Shown: one piece after another, positions 61,488-64,000 of the stretch
Position numbering within the stretch: the stretch's first letter is position 1
How the letters are laid out: the number at the start of each line of letters is the position of its first letter
Source: Chryseobacterium cucumeris
GTDB taxonomy: Bacteria; Bacteroidota; Bacteroidia; Flavobacteriales; Weeksellaceae
Length of the DNA stretch: 64,000 bases
Direction: 5' to 3'
Assembly: GCF_016775705.1 (NCBI RefSeq)
Contig: NZ_CP068760.1
Span: 3,968,001-4,032,000, forward strand
Notes under the pieces: generated by a model
The model's database searches: none
Told to the model about the DNA's origin: nothing
Seen by the model: only the letters and a program-made list of their open reading frames with translations
Made by a program: the position numbers and the translations under genes

Positions 61488-62285
61488 CTACAGCACTTCA
61501 ACCTGTTGTGTGTAGACCTTGTTAAATTGATGAGTGCAGACAGCTTTCAAGGTCTTTCCTTCATCATACGTTTGCAGGGCTAACATGTTTAAATCCAAAT
61601 AATCTTTGTTTCTGATCTTAGAAACTTTACTTTTAAAGTATGTATTCTCAGCAAAGCCGTACCCTTTGCTTTGTTTTTCAAAATTTTCCAGGGCTTTGTC
61701 ATATCTTCCCAGCTCAAGATAGGTAATTCCCAGCTGATAATGATCAAACATTCCCTTCGCATAACCTCTGGCAGCCAGAAGCCTTTCTATAATCCCAGCT
61801 GCTTTTTCTTTCTGTCCTGAAGCACTGTAGGACATCGCTCTTACTAAGTCCGTACTATAGTCTCCGTTTTGAGACCTTCCTAAGTCTCCAGGCTCATATA
61901 TATTTAAACCTTCTAAATCCTGAATTGCACTTCTATAGCCTCTCAGAAACTGAAACTTTGTCCAGCCTCTGTAACCAGGGTGCATCCCGGGATCTAAGGT
62001 AACTGCTTTATCTATTAGAATCTTCCAGGTTACAAAATCTCCGTTTTTAAGATATGGAACGGCTTTTTCCATATATACATGAGAGAAATCAGAAGACAAT
62101 TCAGTGGTTTTGTCAAAGCCTTCCTGAGATTCTGCGAAACTTTGTAAATCTGAAGCCCAGTTGTATAACTCACAAGCTTTTTTGCAGTTCTCACCCTCTA
62201 CTGCATTACAGTTGACCTGTGCAATAGTATTGGTGTAAACGATAAGTAACAAAAAGCTAAGGTAATACCTCTGAAACTTTTCCAT
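61488..62285 (-). CDS. Exported TPR-type protein
   Basis: 265 residues from ATG 62285; a TTG two codons upstream is less likely. A signal peptide is suggested (RYYLSFLLLIVYTNTIAQ). Several Cys in the start of the mature part (NCNAVEGENCKKAC). Helical repeats with the TPR pattern follow (YQLGITYLELGRYDKALENFEKQ). Lies upstream of the sigma-54 activator with a 36-base gap. Function unknown. Confidence 0.7.
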   Translation of the reverse strand: MEKFQRYYLSFLLLIVYTNTIAQVNCNAVEGENCKKACELYNWASDLQSFAESQEGFDKTTELSSDFSHVYMEKAVPYLKNGDFVTWKILIDKAVTLDPGMHPGYRGWTKFQFLRGYRSAIQDLEGLNIYEPGDLGRSQNGDYSTDLVRAMSYSASGQKEKAAGIIERLLAARGYAKGMFDHYQLGITYLELGRYDKALENFEKQSKGYGFAENTYFKSKVSKIRNKDYLDLNMLALQTYDEGKTLKAVCTHQFNKVYTQQVEVL

Positions 62286-62349
62286 TTTCAATTTTATAGG
62301 TTAAATCCTGATAATAATCTACTTTTAAACCTTTTATCTCTTCCGGCAT
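62257..62349 (-). CDS. Possible 30-residue small ORF between miaB and the TPR gene
   Basis: ATG 62349 opens MPEEIKGLKVDYYQDL and ends SEVLP, overlapping the start of the TPR gene in another frame. The frame is open upstream to an in-frame TAA at about 62388 (IVTQFTKSLEGW). It may be a decayed gene tail. An additional hairpin (GTCCAAA/TTTGGAC, 62481-62498) sits just below the miaB stop, without a T run. Confidence 0.2.
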   Translation of the reverse strand: MPEEIKGLKVDYYQDLTYKIENGKVSEVLP

Positions 62350-62512
62350 CCAGCCTTCGAGTGATTTTGTAAACTGCGTAACAATTTACTAAAAATCTTA
62401 CGGTAATATACCCGTTGATTTTTTTTAGAATATATATTTTCTTTTTAAATTTTTCAGTGATAGCATCTTTTCGCTTGTCTGTCCAAATTCCTTTGGACCC
62501 TGAAACTTAATT

Positions 62513-63949
62513 TTATTCAACTGTTCTCCCTAAAAGTGTGCCTTGCGTATTGTCATACACAAAAACGTTCACAATGTCACCTATTTTCTGTCCTTCCAGT
62601 TTATCGAAGACACATACGGCATTCTGAGAGTTTCTTCCTTTCCACTGGTTTTTATTTTTCTTGGAAATTCCTTCAATCAGAATCTGATGCTCTCTTCCAA
62701 CATAGGATTTCATTCTTTGTTTTGAAAGCTCTCCCTGAAGGGCAATAACCTCAGCAAGACGTCTCTGCTTCACATCAGCCGGAATATTGTCTTCCATTTT
62801 CTTGTGAGCAGGAGTTCCCGGCCTTTCTGAGTACGCAAACATATAACCGTAGTCATATTCCACTTCTCTCATCAGACTCAAGGTATCCTGGTGGTCTTCT
62901 TCTGTTTCATTACAGAATCCTACGATCATATCCTGTGAAAATGCTACTTCCGGAACAATTTCTTTTGCTTTTCTGATCAGATCAAGATATTCTTCACGGG
63001 TATGTTGTCTGTTCATCGCTTCCAGCATATTATTGCTTCCGCTTTGTACAGGAAGATGTACATATTTACAGATGTTGTCATGTTTTGCCATCATTCTGAA
63101 TACGTCCAGACTCATATCCTGAGGGTTGGAAGTAGAGAATCTGATTCTCAGCTCAGGAACAGCTTTAGCTACCAGATCAAGCAATTGCGCAAAATTTACG
63201 GCTGTTGCTTTCTGCATTTCAGATGCTTTGGCAAAATCTTTTTTAGGACCTCCTCCATACCAAAGGTAAGAGTCTACGTTTTGTCCTAAAAGGGTAATTT
63301 CTTTATATCCGTTATTGGCAAGATCTTTACATTCTTCAATAATAGAGTGTGGATCACGGCTTCTTTCTCTTCCTCTGGTAAATGGAACCACACAGAATGT
63401 ACACATATTATCACAACCTCTTGTAATGGTAACAAAAGCGGTAACACCGTTTCCTCCTAAACGGACAGGATTGATATCGGCATACGTCTCTTCTTTGGAA
63501 AGAATAACGTTGATGGCATCTCTTCCATCGTCAGTTTCTTTCAAAAGGTTCGGTAAGTCTCTGTAGGCATCAGGACCTACAACAAGATCTACCAATTGTT
63601 CTTCTTCTAAAAACTTGGTTTTCAATCTTTCTGCCATACATCCCAGAACACCAACCGTCATATTCGGTCTTTCTTTTTTAAGATTTTTGAACTGAGAAAG
63701 ACGCATTCTTACGGTCTGTTCCGCTTTTTCGCGGATGGAGCATGTATTTAAAAGAATCAGGTCGGCTTCTTCAACTTTCATCGTTGTATTATACCCCTGT
63801 TCATTAAGAATGGATGCAACAATTTCAGAGTCAGAGAAATTCATCTGACAGCCATAGCTTTCTAAAAACAGTTTTTTAGAGTTCTCCGGTCTTTCTGCAA
63901 TAGCAAAAGCTTCGCCCTGTTTTGTTTCGTCTATATATTTTTCCTGCAC
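62513..63949 (-). CDS. miaB: tRNA 2-methylthio-N6-dimethylallyladenosine synthase MiaB
   Basis: 478-residue radical SAM methylthiotransferase that adds the 2-methylthio group to i6A37 of tRNA. The start is GTG 63949 (no in-frame ATG precedes it before a stop). The N-terminal domain has SYGCQMNFSDSE with an auxiliary-cluster Cys, then GCMAERL; the radical SAM site is RGCDNMCTFCVVPFTRGRERSR (CxxxCxxC); and the C-terminal TRAM domain ends in GTLLGRTVE. Usual length. Confidence 0.96.
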   Translation of the reverse strand: MQEKYIDETKQGEAFAIAERPENSKKLFLESYGCQMNFSDSEIVASILNEQGYNTTMKVEEADLILLNTCSIREKAEQTVRMRLSQFKNLKKERPNMTVGVLGCMAERLKTKFLEEEQLVDLVVGPDAYRDLPNLLKETDDGRDAINVILSKEETYADINPVRLGGNGVTAFVTITRGCDNMCTFCVVPFTRGRERSRDPHSIIEECKDLANNGYKEITLLGQNVDSYLWYGGGPKKDFAKASEMQKATAVNFAQLLDLVAKAVPELRIRFSTSNPQDMSLDVFRMMAKHDNICKYVHLPVQSGSNNMLEAMNRQHTREEYLDLIRKAKEIVPEVAFSQDMIVGFCNETEEDHQDTLSLMREVEYDYGYMFAYSERPGTPAHKKMEDNIPADVKQRRLAEVIALQGELSKQRMKSYVGREHQILIEGISKKNKNQWKGRNSQNAVCVFDKLEGQKIGDIVNVFVYDNTQGTLLGRTVE

Positions 63950-64000
63950 GATAATCGATTTAAGATTCGTAATTTAAAATTACGAACGAATAAGTTTGCA

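Noticed and set aside
62462..62512. Terminator after miaB
   Set aside because: A GTCCAAA/TTTGGAC hairpin is present, but without a T run, so it is not called a terminator.

Overview
The window looks like a chromosomal segment of a low-GC flavobacterium of the Weeksellaceae, most like Chryseobacterium or Elizabethkingia. The evidence is several large exported proteins ending in type IX secretion (T9SS type A) sorting domains, promoters of the Bacteroidota form (TTTG, then TAnnTTTG), a S9A prolyl oligopeptidase of the Elizabethkingia type, and the flavobacterial gene order recN-DUF4835-coaBC-rpoZ-bamD. The species call is inference from these features. Most genes are on the minus strand. No tRNA, rRNA or CRISPR array was seen.

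Layout. At 1-1145 lie the 5' end of a meaB-like GTPase gene and two tandem lipoprotein cytochromes c. At 1194-3773 is a secreted M36 metalloprotease. At 3996-7790 is a minus-strand island: a putative small RNA, then a 245-residue basic protein of unknown family, RtcB-type RNA ligase, the release-factor homologue PrfH and a repeat protein. RtcB-PrfH pairs are known from work on repair and rescue of ribosomes with cleaved 16S rRNA. The basic protein, the TPR protein, the perfect inverted repeats and the small RNA are the less explained parts. At 7861-17872 come a stress-type protein, methylmalonyl-CoA mutase, a secreted metzincin, prolyl oligopeptidase, an exported unknown and RF1.

At 18020-21990 a SAM-I riboswitch precedes a TonB-dependent receptor and an APC permease, which suggests methionine-linked uptake across both membranes. 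At 22237-28399 are a secreted amylase-family protein, a FISUMP-domain T9SS protein, a divergent AraC regulator and a small membrane protein. At 28844-32071 class I and class II fumarases are divergent. At 32147-34376 are an ECF sigma factor, an anti-sigma-like membrane protein and an outer-membrane barrel. At 34499-37642 is an ABC exporter operon with a Dyp peroxidase and a perfect inverted-repeat operator candidate.

At 37760-47165 is an accessory RHS locus. A T9SS beta-propeller-like protein, an RHS partner, an RHS/DUF6443 protein with a variable C-terminal tip and an overlapping small exported protein form one transcription unit. An RHS-core fragment and five copies of a short repeat follow. 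The tip carries a His-Gly and a Cys motif like those of clan CD (caspase-fold) peptidases, so it may be an undescribed toxin tip with its immunity protein.

At 47536-63949 is mostly housekeeping sequence: a REP-like inverted-repeat element, recN to bamD, a TetR regulator facing a tatD-tcdA-rnpA operon, a DUF4126 protein, and an envelope operon running from miaB through a sigma-54 activator and lptE to a repeat-rich TPR protein.
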